Assembly: GCF_000265385.1 (NCBI RefSeq)
Contig: NC_018013.1
Location: 1,329,001 to 1,393,000 of the forward strand
Direction: 5' to 3'
Source of the DNA: Aequorivita sublithincola DSM 14238
Lineage (GTDB): Bacteria > Bacteroidota > Bacteroidia > Flavobacteriales > Flavobacteriaceae
Length of the DNA stretch: 64,000 nt
Of this stretch, positions 25,070 through 34,031 are shown piece by piece. The translations under genes and the position numbers were made by a program. The notes under the pieces are model-generated. The model did not search any database. It was not told where the DNA came from and saw only the letters and a program-made list of their open reading frames with translations. Each line of letters starts with the position of its first letter. Positions within the stretch are counted from its first letter, which is position 1.

Positions 25070-26344
25070 TTAAAAAAGGTCATCACTGGTTATACTTTGG
25101 GTTCTTTTACTGTAATTGATAGAGCGTTTAACGAAGAAATCGCCGTGTTTGGTGCCGATAATTTCATCGTCAAACCATTCGGTTTGTATTAATAGACTTT
25201 CATCTATATCAAATATTTTTTCTATTCCGATGCTTTCAAGCGAATTATTGAATCGGTTTTTTATAAATTCATTTACAACAGCCTTTGGCAAGAAATCTAA
25301 TTCTCCTTCTTCAAAAATCCAATCTACAATTTTGCTTTCTGCAAGAAATGCTTCTTTGCACATTTCTTGAATCATTTTAATGTAGCTTTCATCAAACCAT
25401 TCAGGATTTTCATCTTTAATAATTTTAATGATATCAATTCCAAAATCGCCGTGAATTTGTTCTTCTTTTGAAGTAGCTTCCACAACATTTGAAATTCCTT
25501 TAAACATATTTTTATGTTTGTTAAAGGCCATAATTATCAAAAACTGAGAGAATAACGAAACGTGTTCAATAAACAAGGAGAAAAGTAGAATTGATTCGGC
25601 ATATTCCTTATTATCTTCACTTTTAGCATTTTTTAGCGCGGTTTCTAAATAGTGAATGCGCATCATAATTACAGGTTTCTTCTTTAAGTCTTTAAATTCT
25701 TCATTTAGACCTAAAATTTCCAACAAATGAGAATATGCATCGTGATGGCGAACTTCGCTTTCAGCAAAAGTTGCACCAACAGAGCCAATTTCTGGTTTTG
25801 GCATTCTGTGATAAATATCGCCCCAAAAACTTTTTACAGCTACTTCAATTTGTGAAATTGCGAGCATTGTATTTTTAATGGCACTGCGTTCTATTTCGGT
25901 AAGACGCGTTTTGAAATCCTGAATATCGCTTGTAAAATTGAATTCGGTATGAATCCAATAAGAATGTCTGATGGCTGGAACGTATTCATAAAGCGCAGGA
26001 TATTCATAAGGTTTTAAATTTATACGTTTTTCAAAAATATTTAATTTTCGCTTTTGGGTTTGCTGATTTCTGTAGAGAATATATCCCTTTGCTACATCAA
26101 AAAAGCCACTTTCCATCAATTTGGTTTCCACGAAATCTTGAACTTCTTCAACTGTAGGAATATATTTCCCGTCTTGTCTTTTTCTATCTAGCAAGGCTTC
26201 ATAAACTTTTTCAGAAATGCTTTGCGCATCTTCGAACACGCCGTGTTTCGCAGCAGTCATTGCTTTTAAAATTGCATCTGTAATCTTTTGTAAATGAAAG
26301 AGTTTAGTGGTAAAATCTCTTTTAATAACGTGGGTAATTTCCAT
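25070..26344 (-). CDS. nrdB: Class I ribonucleotide reductase, beta subunit with N-terminal ATP-cone
   Basis: 424 residues, about 100 longer than classical NrdB. Residues 1-100 form an ATP-cone (THVIKRDFTTKLFHLQKITD, then FVETKLMESGFFDVAKGYIL). The four-helix metal domain follows, with candidate ligands near E167, in SEVRHHDAYSHLL (E197, H200), around FIEH (E260) and in KEEQIHGDFG (E295, H298). A tyrosine (Y204) occupies the position of the classical radical Tyr. ATP-cone NrdBs of this kind, for example from Leeuwenhoekiella, are regulated through beta-subunit oligomerisation. Whether the cofactor is di-iron/tyrosyl or di-manganese cannot be read. The tail SITSDDLF probably docks to NrdA. Confidence 0.95.
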   Translation of the reverse strand: MEITHVIKRDFTTKLFHLQKITDAILKAMTAAKHGVFEDAQSISEKVYEALLDRKRQDGKYIPTVEEVQDFVETKLMESGFFDVAKGYILYRNQQTQKRKLNIFEKRINLKPYEYPALYEYVPAIRHSYWIHTEFNFTSDIQDFKTRLTEIERSAIKNTMLAISQIEVAVKSFWGDIYHRMPKPEIGSVGATFAESEVRHHDAYSHLLEILGLNEEFKDLKKKPVIMMRIHYLETALKNAKSEDNKEYAESILLFSLFIEHVSLFSQFLIIMAFNKHKNMFKGISNVVEATSKEEQIHGDFGIDIIKIIKDENPEWFDESYIKMIQEMCKEAFLAESKIVDWIFEEGELDFLPKAVVNEFIKNRFNNSLESIGIEKIFDIDESLLIQTEWFDDEIIGTKHGDFFVKRSINYSKRTQSITSDDLF

Positions 26345-26639
26345 GGAAAAGCGAACTAAAAATTAGAAATATATATGAATGATAAAGATGAAAATTATAT
26401 CAACGTCTTTTTGTTGGAATCATAATTTGTTGTTAAATGGTTATTAACAATTGCTAAAAATGGTGAAAGAATTGGAGATGAGCGGATTTAGAATACGGAC
26501 GTTGCTCCCTTGTTAACGAAGCGAAAAACTTATAAAACTAATTCGTACAAAAGCATCACTTTTTTTTGGCATACAAGATTTATGATGTGGCGGGATATGG
26601 TATTTTTTTTGAAAAAACTTTTATAAAATTATAGTAATT

Positions 26640-26672
26640 GTAGGTAAAAAAGTAAAATCTGTTTTTACCTAC
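26640..26672. terminator. Inverted repeat downstream of topoisomerase IB, probable terminator
   Basis: Perfect 11-bp arms GTAGGTAAAAA/TTTTTACCTAC with an 11-base loop, about 30 bp past the stop. I see nothing else recognisable in the 358-bp gap 26345-26703, which must contain the nrdB promoter. Confidence 0.6.
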
Positions 26673-26703
26673 CAATTTATTCTTATAATAATCCGAAGAT
26701 AGT

Positions 26704-27693
26704 TTACTTGCTTTTTAAACGATTGCGAAGCATACACAAAACCCCAATTTCTTCTTTGGAAAGGTTTTCGGCTTTTTTAAGCAACATGTTTATTTCCTTT
26801 TCGAAATAATGTAATGTTCGTCCTTGTGTATAATCATCTATTACTCGGGGATCAATATAAGAACCTCTGGCAACGGAAGGTGTATTTCCCAATCTTTCTG
26901 AAACCCTATTTACAGCTTCTTTTATATTTTTGTCTAGTAGTTTTTGATCTTTTTTGTCTACAACGCCAAGTTCGTCCAAAGCAATTGCTGCAATCATAGT
27001 TCCGGCCCAAGTTCTAAAATCCTTGGCTGAAAAATCTTCACCCATTACTTCGTGAATGTAGGCGTTTAGATCGTCGCTTTTTACATCAACTATATTGTCA
27101 TCTTCATCAAGATATTTAAAAATTTCATAGCCTGGCATATCATCAATTTCTTGAACAATTTTGGCCAATTTTTTATCGACTATATGTTTTTCCTGATCTT
27201 GTCCGGATTTTCCGTTGTAGGTGAAGATAATTTCATCTCCTTCAATGGTAAGATGTTTGTGGCGTAAAGTGGTTAAACCATAAGTGGCATTTTCTTTGGA
27301 ATATGTTTCACTTCCGGGTCTAAAAAATGCAGTTTCCAACAGTCGAAGCATAGTTGCCAATACTTTTTCGCGATTTAATTTTCGTTTGCGAAGATGCTGT
27401 CCTGTAACGCGACGCATATGTTCTAATTGATCCGCAAAATCAATAATTCGGTCAAATTTTTTAGAATTTTGTTTTTCCGTGTGTTTTGCACTGTAGATGT
27501 ATTGTTTTCGGTCTTTATCGTCTCGACCTGTCACCAGTAAATCTGCTTTTCTGTTTTCGCTAATTTCTACATCTGTCCAGGCTGGAGGAATAACGAGTGA
27601 TTTTATCCAGTTACGTGTTGCTTTATCTTTTACCGTCTTTCCAGTACTGTCTTTATGAGTAAAACCTTTCCCGTGTTTCTTTCTATAATACAT
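26704..27693 (-). CDS. DNA topoisomerase IB (poxvirus-type)
   Basis: 329-residue type IB topoisomerase, which relaxes supercoils through a 3'-phosphotyrosine intermediate. Family markers: VIPPAWTDVEISENRKADLL, GRDDKDRKQYIYSAKHTEKQ, MLRLLETAFFRPGSETY, ATYGLTTLRHKHL, FSAKDFRTWAGT and a C-terminal TPSVARGSYIDPRVIDDY with the probable nucleophilic Tyr. Bacterial homologues are of viral-type size. It is a stand-alone gene between nrdB and tRNA-Asn. Confidence 0.95.
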   Translation of the reverse strand: MYYRKKHGKGFTHKDSTGKTVKDKATRNWIKSLVIPPAWTDVEISENRKADLLVTGRDDKDRKQYIYSAKHTEKQNSKKFDRIIDFADQLEHMRRVTGQHLRKRKLNREKVLATMLRLLETAFFRPGSETYSKENATYGLTTLRHKHLTIEGDEIIFTYNGKSGQDQEKHIVDKKLAKIVQEIDDMPGYEIFKYLDEDDNIVDVKSDDLNAYIHEVMGEDFSAKDFRTWAGTMIAAIALDELGVVDKKDQKLLDKNIKEAVNRVSERLGNTPSVARGSYIDPRVIDDYTQGRTLHYFEKEINMLLKKAENLSKEEIGVLCMLRNRLKSK

Positions 27694-27790
27694 AGCATTT
27701 TTTTGTTTTAAAATTAGAATAAAAATCTATTTCTAAAACAATTTTGTTTGACTCAATTGGATTAACGTATGAGCTACCCACCTAAAACAC

Positions 27791-27819
27791 AAAAGCCTCT
27801 ACATTTCTGTAAAGGCTTT
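27791..27819. terminator. Terminator downstream of tRNA-Asn
   Basis: On the minus strand, AAAGCCT-TACA-GAAA-TGTA-AGGCTTT (single-base bulges omitted) followed by T-rich sequence. It lies 11 bp past the tRNA 3' end. Confidence 0.75.
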
Positions 27820-27830
27820 CTCTAACTAAG

Positions 27831-27904
27831 CTCCTCCTCTTGGGCTCGAACCAAGGACCCTCTGATTAACAGTCAGATGCTCTAACCAACTGAGCTAAGG
27901 AGGA
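27831..27904 (-). tRNA. tRNA-Asn (anticodon GTT)
   Basis: 74-nt cloverleaf on the minus strand. Acceptor TCCTCCT/AGGAGGA, D-arm GCTCAGTTGGTTAGAGC, anticodon stem TCTGA/TCAGA around CTGTTAA (anticodon GTT), T-arm with TTCGAGC, and discriminator G. CCA is not encoded. It occupies the otherwise gene-free gap 27694-28019. Confidence 0.97.
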
Positions 27905-27922
27905 ATTTTGCGTTAGCGGTTG

Positions 27923-27952
27923 CAAATATACCTATTTTTTAATTCCATCAAA
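27923..27952 (-). promoter_or_regulatory. Candidate tRNA-Asn promoter
   Basis: On the minus strand, TTTG (27949-27952), an 18-bp spacer, then TATATTTG (27923-27930), about 18 nt upstream of the tRNA. A good match to the TTTG/TAnnTTTG consensus. Confidence 0.55.
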
Positions 27953-28019
27953 ATAAAAAATAAAAACTTTATGAGTTTTGCGTTTTTTATTTTTCGAAAG
28001 ACATTGGATTCTATAAAAA

Positions 28020-28754
28020 TTAGAGCGCATTTATTTCATTAAGCAGCAGTGTACCAGAGGCAGAAGTGCTTTTGGCAAGGGCTTCTTTGGCTTCTTCTAT
28101 CTTGTTTTCTTTTAAAAGAGTTAGCGCTAAATAGTATTGGGCTTCTTCATAAAAAGTGCTTTCAGTCTTTTCTTTTGCTGTTTGTAGATATTTTTCAGCT
28201 TGACGAGGGTTGCCATTCGCCAAATTTGCGACTCCTAAAAAATAATTCAAGGTGTCATTTTTTGGATTGGTAGCGTAGAGCGTTTCCCAACGCGATATGG
28301 CTTCACTGTATTCTTTACGTTTATAGTTCACCATTCCGTAGTAAAATTCATAATTTGAAGAAGTACCCATAGTAGTAGGCAAACCTGGGTCTGGTTTAAA
28401 ATTTGAAGCAAATATTTTTTCAGCAGAATTGCCACTACCGAGAATCGCCCAAGTACTTACCGAGATAAGAATTAAAAACGAGGCGGCAAGTGCTAGCCAA
28501 CTTGGCGACAACCATTTTTTTTCAGGTGATTCTATAATTTCTGAATGAAAGCCATCCAAAGAATTCTTAAGATTGTTTTCTTCAATAGCACTCTTCAAGA
28601 CTTTTTGGTCATCAACAAAGTTGCGAAAGTTAGGAGATATTTCCATTCGCTTCTTAAAATCGTTCAAGGCGTCTGTATTCAACGTACCCAATAAGTAAGC
28701 ATCTATTAGCTCTTGTGTTTCTTGGTTGTTTTCTATGTTGTTATTTAGATCCAT
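28020..28754 (-). CDS. TPR-containing transmembrane anti-sigma-like protein
   Basis: 244 residues. The N-terminal cytoplasmic segment (LIDAYLLGTLNTDALNDFKK) resembles the helical N-domain of anti-sigma factors. One membrane helix lies near residues 82-104 (SWLALAASFLILISVSTWAI). The periplasmic part holds TPR-like helical pairs (YGMVNYKRKEYSEAISRWET, NYFLGVANLANGNPRQAEKY, AQYYLALTLLKENKIEEAKE). It overlaps the end of the upstream ECF sigma gene by 14 bp, so it is the natural candidate for that sigma's regulator. No HExxxCxxC zinc motif is seen. Its anti-sigma role is inferred from position and layout. Confidence 0.75.
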   Translation of the reverse strand: MDLNNNIENNQETQELIDAYLLGTLNTDALNDFKKRMEISPNFRNFVDDQKVLKSAIEENNLKNSLDGFHSEIIESPEKKWLSPSWLALAASFLILISVSTWAILGSGNSAEKIFASNFKPDPGLPTTMGTSSNYEFYYGMVNYKRKEYSEAISRWETLYATNPKNDTLNYFLGVANLANGNPRQAEKYLQTAKEKTESTFYEEAQYYLALTLLKENKIEEAKEALAKSTSASGTLLLNEINAL

Positions 28755-29328
28755 TAGGGATAATTTGGGTCATTTTTTTTAATTGTTCTTGGCAACGATA
28801 TTTAGCGTTGCGAGCCGAAGCTTCGTCCATAGCCATAATTTCGGCTATTTCTTTAAAGGTTTTTCTTTCAAAATAAAATAACTTTAGCAATAGTTGGCAA
28901 CGCTCACCTAAGTTGCAGATAGATTCCATAATCATTTTTATTTTTTTATTTTGTGTGTCGTTTTCATCTAAATCGGGTTCGTCATACTCTATTTCTCGAT
29001 TTATAAAAGTTGTGTTTTTATATCTCACAGAACGTACATAATCCAACCATTTATGTTTCGCAATCTGAAAAAGATATCCGTTAATAGCAGTTTCATTTTC
29101 TGCTGTAAACTTATCGTCTTTAATATTTCGCCACATTGCTACAAATGCTTCTTGATACACATCTTTTGCTTGTTGTTCATCGCCACTGTTTTTAAGAACG
29201 TAGCGTTTCACTTTCACAAAGTTTGCAGTATACAATTCCTTTAAGGTAGCAGCATCATTTTGTTTAATGAGCACTGCGGTAATGTTTGATGACAAATCGT
29301 TGCGTTTTTTGTTTTTTATTTTCTGCAT
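28741..29328 (-). CDS. ECF-type RNA polymerase sigma factor
   Basis: 195-residue sigma-70 family protein with only regions 2 and 4. Region 2 is LYTANFVKVKRYVLKNSG, then AKDVYQEAFVAMWRNI and IAKHKWLDYVRSVRY. Region 4 is LLLKLFYFERKTFKEIAEIM, then DEASARNAKYRCQEQLKK, forming the helix-turn-helix. It probably directs RNA polymerase to envelope-stress or related promoters. It is followed by an overlapping membrane TPR protein and preceded, beyond a terminator, by rseP. Confidence 0.92.
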   Translation of the reverse strand: MQKIKNKKRNDLSSNITAVLIKQNDAATLKELYTANFVKVKRYVLKNSGDEQQAKDVYQEAFVAMWRNIKDDKFTAENETAINGYLFQIAKHKWLDYVRSVRYKNTTFINREIEYDEPDLDENDTQNKKIKMIMESICNLGERCQLLLKLFYFERKTFKEIAEIMAMDEASARNAKYRCQEQLKKMTQIIPNGSK

Positions 29329-29494
29329 CTGTTTTGAAACAAGACAGAAAGATACAATTTATCCGCAACGGTTTAAAGGTTTATAGACAACTTATGCTAA
29401 AGCGACATTTTTTTTCGTTTAAATGAAACTCAATCGTGTCATTTCAAATACATCGAAAAGTGAAAGGAAATGTCATCACTAAATTTCAAAAAAA

Positions 29495-29519
29495 ATACTT
29501 CAGTTTTTTTCTGAAGTAT
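29495..29519. terminator. Terminator between rseP and the sigma factor gene
   Basis: Nine-bp stem ATACTTCAG/CTGAAGTAT with a seven-base loop, followed on the minus strand by a T-run. It ends the rseP transcript, so the sigma gene probably has its own promoter. Confidence 0.8.
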
Positions 29520-29544
29520 CTTTTTGAAAGAAATTAATGATTTT

Positions 29545-30870
29545 TTATTCAAAAAGCCATCTATATATATCGTTTCCGTTGGCAAAGAGCACTAAGGCTA
29601 TCAAAATGAAGAAACCTACCATTTGGGCGTATTCCATAAATTTATCGTTTGGTTTTCTGCCGGTTACGATTTCATACAAAAGAAACATTACGTGACCACC
29701 ATCTAAGGCTGGAATAGGTAGAATGTTCATAAAGGCTAACATAATTGAAATAAACGCAGTGGTGGACCAGAAACTATGCCAGTCCCAAACATCTGGAAAG
29801 AGATTACCAATGGCACCAAAACCACCAACTTGAGTAGCACCTTCACTTGTGAAGAGAAATTTAAATTGTGATATGTAATCCACAAGAACATTATATCCAA
29901 AATTTATTCCCCCACCGATACTTTCAACAAAAGTGTAATCTATTTGCTGAAAGCTATTGTTATATTCTCTCGCAAGATTATTAATACCTAATTTTCCGTT
30001 TTCATCGGCGGTAAGAACGACGGTTTTTTCTTCATCATTTCGTTGAATGGTCAATTCAATTTCTTGGTTTTTGTTGTCATTTACCATTTCAGACATTCCT
30101 CTAAAAGATTTTACAGGTTCGCCATTTATAGCCAAAATCTTATCACCAACCTTCAAAGCAGAATTGGCGGCTGGATATTCTGGCAATATAGTGTCTATAA
30201 TTGCTTGACGCATTGGAGAAAATGGTTCTCTTTCTCCTTTTTTGAATAAATCCATTGCAGTATTCTCTGGTAAAGCAATGATTGCATCCTCACCATTTTG
30301 ATGTTTTACGGTAATGGTTTTAACATCTCTTAAAAAAATATCGTGATTTATTCTATCAACATTCTTAAAGTCTTTTCCGTTTACTTGCAGGACGTAATCG
30401 CCATCCTGAAACCCAAGTTTTTTAAAATCCTGTGAAACCGAAAATCCATTAGGCAGATTTTCATTGGTCAATATTTTCTGTCCGTTGCTATAGAAGAGAC
30501 ATATATAGATAAATAGTCCCACTAAAATATTTACGGTAACCCCACCAAGCATAATAATAAGACGCTGCCAAGCTGGTTTACTGCGGAATTCCCACGGCTG
30601 CGGTGGTTGGGCCATCTGTTCCTTATCCATGCTCTCGTCAATCATTCCGGATATTTTTACGTATCCGCCCAAAGGCAACCAGCCAATTCCGTAAACGGTT
30701 TCGCCTATTTTCTTTTTGAAAAGTGAAAATTTCACATCAAAGAAAAGGTAGAATTTTTCTACTCTAGTTTTAAAAATTTTTGCGGGAATGAAGTGTCCCA
30801 GTTCGTGAAGGACAATAAGTAATGATAAACTTAAAAGAAGTTGTATAGCTTTAACAGCGAATGGACTCAT
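29545..30870 (-). CDS. rseP: RIP site-2 metalloprotease RseP
   Basis: 441-residue intramembrane zinc protease. The catalytic HExxH is in VLHELGHFIPAKIF within the first membrane helix. The third ligand is in FMNILPIPALDGGHVMF (the LDG motif). Between them are tandem PDZ-like regions (FQDGDYVLQVNGKDF; ALKVGDKILAINGEPVKSF). It cleaves membrane-embedded substrates, such as anti-sigma factors and signal-peptide remnants. An ECF sigma/anti-sigma pair lies directly downstream on the same strand, a suggestive link, but a terminator lies between. Confidence 0.95.
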   Translation of the reverse strand: MSPFAVKAIQLLLSLSLLIVLHELGHFIPAKIFKTRVEKFYLFFDVKFSLFKKKIGETVYGIGWLPLGGYVKISGMIDESMDKEQMAQPPQPWEFRSKPAWQRLIIMLGGVTVNILVGLFIYICLFYSNGQKILTNENLPNGFSVSQDFKKLGFQDGDYVLQVNGKDFKNVDRINHDIFLRDVKTITVKHQNGEDAIIALPENTAMDLFKKGEREPFSPMRQAIIDTILPEYPAANSALKVGDKILAINGEPVKSFRGMSEMVNDNKNQEIELTIQRNDEEKTVVLTADENGKLGINNLAREYNNSFQQIDYTFVESIGGGINFGYNVLVDYISQFKFLFTSEGATQVGGFGAIGNLFPDVWDWHSFWSTTAFISIMLAFMNILPIPALDGGHVMFLLYEIVTGRKPNDKFMEYAQMVGFFILIALVLFANGNDIYRWLFE

Positions 30871-31062
30871 AGTTTTTTATATAGATATTATAATAATAGT
30901 CTCAATTTTTAATCACTTGTTACCAAAATCGAGCCTAAAATAAAATTGCTGAACAGTCTGTCAGTTTCAGTAAAAAATCGTGCAAAAGTAACCTTTTAGA
31001 ACTTGCAAAAAAAATAAGCGAGAGTGTTCCCGCTTATTTGTTATTGATAGTGAAAATTATTA

Positions 31063-31110
31063 GCCACGAATTCACGAATGTTGCTATAACAATATTCGTG
31101 CATTCGTGGC
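31063..31110. repeat. Dispersed palindromic repeat, family B
   Basis: GCCACGAATTCACGAAT at 31063-31079 and ATTCGTGCATTCGTGGC at 31094-31110, inverted with one mismatch and a 14-base loop. It is only 10 bp from the 3' end of the T9SS M1 peptidase gene, so it may also act as a terminator or RNA-stabilising hairpin. Confidence 0.75.
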
Positions 31111-31119
31111 GTAAAAAAT

Positions 31120-33051
31120 TTATTCCTTAACTATAGTCTTATTAATAACCCCTTGTGTTGTTTCCATCTGAAAGAATAAAATACCTTTTGAAAACCTTGA
31201 AACATCAATGGTTTCTGAATAGGCTTCAGCGTAAAGCATCTGTCCTAAGGCATTGTAAATTCTCACTTGGTTCACTTGCAACGCATCTGGTTTATGAAGA
31301 TTGATTACGTTTGAAGTTGGATTTGGATATAAAACCATTTGCTGATCCATAGCTAAATCATCTGTTCCCAAAATAACCTGATTGTTTTTTGAAATAATAT
31401 TGTGTTCTGGGTCAAACTGTACACTACTTACCGTAAATGGTACAACTGGCTGAAAAGTCTGGTCATTAAAAGTATTGTCTAAAACAATGTCGAGTGTTTC
31501 TCCCTGAGTTCCGAGAATTCTTAATGGAACAGGTACTTCAAAAAATGAAACAGAATTATTACTTTGAAATTGTGTTATTTTCACATTAAGACTTCCTGCA
31601 TTAGCTTGATTCCAGCGAATAGTATACCGTGGGTACCCTTCACCATAAATCCAGTCATTAAAAAATTCTGAAAGGTCTTCGCCACTAGCATTTTCCATAT
31701 TTCTGATGAGGTCTGGAGTTTTTGCGTAGCCATAAGCCAATGCTGGATCTGCTAAATAATCTTTCAGACCTTGAAAGAAAACAGCATCACCTAATTTTTT
31801 CCTAAGCATATGCGCCACCATAGAACCTTTGTTATATGTAAGTCTGCTGCTGAAAATTCTGTTTACCGAAGTTGTGTCTTGTGCAGGAACGTAAACGGAT
31901 CCGTCACTTCTATCGGTAATAGAAGAAATCTGATCCTGTTTCCAGCTTCTAAAAGCTGCTTCGCCGTCAAGATTTTCTATTACCATTCCTGCTAAATAAG
32001 TTGCAAAACCTTCGTTAAGCCACACATCTTGCCAGCTTCCACAGGTTACTTTATCTCCAAACCACTGGTGGCCAAGTTCGTGTGCAATTAGTCCGCGACC
32101 AAGTCCGCCCATAAAAGAAACGGTGGTGTGTTCCATACCGCCACCCCAACCAAATTGGGCGTGACCGTATTTTTCATCAGCAAAAGGGTAAGGTTCAAAA
32201 AGGTTTGCGTACAAGTTCATAATATCTACCGTTACAGGAGTTCGTTGTTGCGCATAACTAAGATCTTCAGGATAAATATAGTTTACAATTTCAAAAGGGT
32301 TCCCGTTGTTATCTACTGTATGTGAATAGACTGTATAATTTGTAACGGCTATCGCTACCAAATATGCTGGAATGGGATGTTGGTGTCTAAAATGCGTTGT
32401 TTTGTTGCTGCCGTTTATGGTTTGGCTCAGTTCCAAACCGTTAGAAACTGCCACATATTCTTCGTTACTAGGATTGAAACGCGGTGAAGTAATATACACA
32501 TCTAATAAATCAATTTTGTCTATCAAATCCTGTTTGCAGGGCCACCAAGCTTTTGCACCAAAGGGTTCAGAAAGTGTCCATAGCACAGGGTCGCCTTCGT
32601 GGGTATCAACTTCAAAGGAACCAAAACCGGCACTAATTGGGTTTCCAGAATAACTAATAGAAAGCGAATCTAAAACTCCCTGATTTTGCATTTGTGGAAG
32701 TGTTATTACAACCTCGTCATTACTGTTTTGTGTAAAGGAAAGTGAAGCGCCACGTTGCAAAACTTGTGAAACGGTCATATTATTTACAAGTTCAAAAGTC
32801 ACGGTGTTCATGTTTTCTTTCGCTTCAAAATGTGAAGTTACCGTGCCGCTAATAAATGCTTGTGTTGGATCTACATTCAAATTTAATCGGGCATATTTAA
32901 TGTCATAATTGTTGGTGTTCAAATTGCGTTGGGTGGTAAACATACCCGTCGCAGCCTTCGCCTCTGCTTCACTTATGTCGTCGGTACTAAAATTTTGAGA
33001 AAAGGAAAAAAAGGAAACTAAAAGGAAAAAGGGGAGTACAAATGCTTTCAT
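31120..33051 (-). CDS. M1 family aminopeptidase with T9SS sorting domain
   Basis: 643-residue secreted zinc peptidase. Signal peptide MKAFVLPFFLLVSFFSFSQ; exopeptidase motif GGGMEHTTVSFMGG; zinc site IAHELGHQWFGDKV, with the third ligand in DVWLNEGFATYLAG; an M1 C-terminal region. The last 75 or so residues form a type A T9SS C-terminal domain (MVLYPNPTSNVINLHK, then VRIYNALGQMLY and FSKGILFFQMET, ending in a basic KTIVKE). It is therefore exported across the outer membrane by the type IX system. It is a distant paralogue of the non-T9SS M1 peptidase at 2810. Confidence 0.95.
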   Translation of the reverse strand: MKAFVLPFFLLVSFFSFSQNFSTDDISEAEAKAATGMFTTQRNLNTNNYDIKYARLNLNVDPTQAFISGTVTSHFEAKENMNTVTFELVNNMTVSQVLQRGASLSFTQNSNDEVVITLPQMQNQGVLDSLSISYSGNPISAGFGSFEVDTHEGDPVLWTLSEPFGAKAWWPCKQDLIDKIDLLDVYITSPRFNPSNEEYVAVSNGLELSQTINGSNKTTHFRHQHPIPAYLVAIAVTNYTVYSHTVDNNGNPFEIVNYIYPEDLSYAQQRTPVTVDIMNLYANLFEPYPFADEKYGHAQFGWGGGMEHTTVSFMGGLGRGLIAHELGHQWFGDKVTCGSWQDVWLNEGFATYLAGMVIENLDGEAAFRSWKQDQISSITDRSDGSVYVPAQDTTSVNRIFSSRLTYNKGSMVAHMLRKKLGDAVFFQGLKDYLADPALAYGYAKTPDLIRNMENASGEDLSEFFNDWIYGEGYPRYTIRWNQANAGSLNVKITQFQSNNSVSFFEVPVPLRILGTQGETLDIVLDNTFNDQTFQPVVPFTVSSVQFDPEHNIISKNNQVILGTDDLAMDQQMVLYPNPTSNVINLHKPDALQVNQVRIYNALGQMLYAEAYSETIDVSRFSKGILFFQMETTQGVINKTIVKE

Positions 33052-33189
33052 TTTAAAATGTTTGTTTTGATTATACGATGGCTGAAATTAACGAGCCGAT
33101 TTCTGAAGATGTATTGCGGAGAAATCAAAGGGTTTATTTCAACGTGAAATTAGGATGTTAAATGTATTCATTTTGATAGTATTAGGACT

Positions 33190-33197
33190 TATTTTTG
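33190..33197 (+). promoter_or_regulatory. Candidate -7 box for the SCO gene
   Basis: TATTTTTG (TAnnTTTG), 38 nt before the SCO ATG. No good -33 partner. Confidence 0.4.
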
Positions 33198-33234
33198 CGC
33201 CCAAATATGTGTATTCAGTCTAAAATTTAACGTG

Positions 33235-33900
33235 ATGCTTACTTTCTTTAAGAAATATAAATTTTTTGCTGTTTTCTTTCTTATCCTTTCAATTATCATA
33301 ATTTCAGTCATTTACCAAATAATGATACCTAAGAAAGTGCTTAAAGTTTATCAACCAGCAGATGTTTCCTCAGAATTGGTGGATACTACACTTCAATATG
33401 TGAAAAAATACCACACCATCGCAGATTTTAGTTTGGTAAACCAAAACGGAAAGACGATTACTCAAGACGATTATAAAGACAAAATTTATGTTGCAGACTT
33501 TTTCTTCACAACTTGCCAAACCATTTGCCCAATAATGACGGGACATATGGCTGAAATACAGGAAAAATTAAAGGATGATAATCAAGTTCTATTGTTGTCT
33601 CATACCGTTACTCCCGAAATAGATTCCGTTGCCCAACTTAAAAAATACGCTTTGGAAAAAGGTGTAAACGATGCGAAATGGAACTTAGTAACAGGCGATA
33701 AAAAAGAAATTTACGATCTCGCCAGAAAATCGTATCTCGCGGCGAAGGATGTTCCTTATTCTGACAATGACCTCGTGCACACCGAAAACTTTGTACTTGT
33801 AGATAAAAAGAAGCGAATTCGTGGATTTTATGACGGTACCGACCCTGAATCTATCGATAAATTACTTGAGGATATTAAAATTTTGGAGAAAGAAAATTAA
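33235..33900 (+). CDS. SCO1/SenC family copper chaperone/thiol protein
   Basis: 221-residue membrane-anchored thioredoxin-fold protein. The N-terminal helix (FFAVFFLILSIIIISVIYQI) anchors it. The Cu-binding CxxxC is FFFTTCQTICPIMTGHM and the conserved His lies in DLVHTENFVLVDKKKRI. SCO proteins deliver copper to the CuA site of cytochrome c oxidase or act as thiol reductants. The ATG at 33235 is used rather than the preceding GTG. It lies upstream of feoAB on the same strand but is probably a separate unit. Confidence 0.93.
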   Translation: MLTFFKKYKFFAVFFLILSIIIISVIYQIMIPKKVLKVYQPADVSSELVDTTLQYVKKYHTIADFSLVNQNGKTITQDDYKDKIYVADFFFTTCQTICPIMTGHMAEIQEKLKDDNQVLLLSHTVTPEIDSVAQLKKYALEKGVNDAKWNLVTGDKKEIYDLARKSYLAAKDVPYSDNDLVHTENFVLVDKKKRIRGFYDGTDPESIDKLLEDIKILEKEN

Positions 33901-33994
33901 TAGAATCTTTCCTAAAATATTTAAAACTTTATTAAAGTAAGGCTCTGGTCGAATAATTCTGAATTCTTCATTCCCCATTCTAAATTAAATCCTT

Positions 33995-34002
33995 TACATT
34001 TG
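33995..34002 (+). promoter_or_regulatory. Candidate -7 box for feoA
   Basis: TACATTTG (TAnnTTTG), 30 nt before the feoA ATG. Confidence 0.4.
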
Positions 34003-34031
34003 CCTTGTTTAAAATCAATCTAAATAAAAAG

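Noticed and set aside
26345..26703. NrdR boxes upstream of nrdB
   Set aside because: I found no convincing pair of NrdR-type palindromes in the gap.
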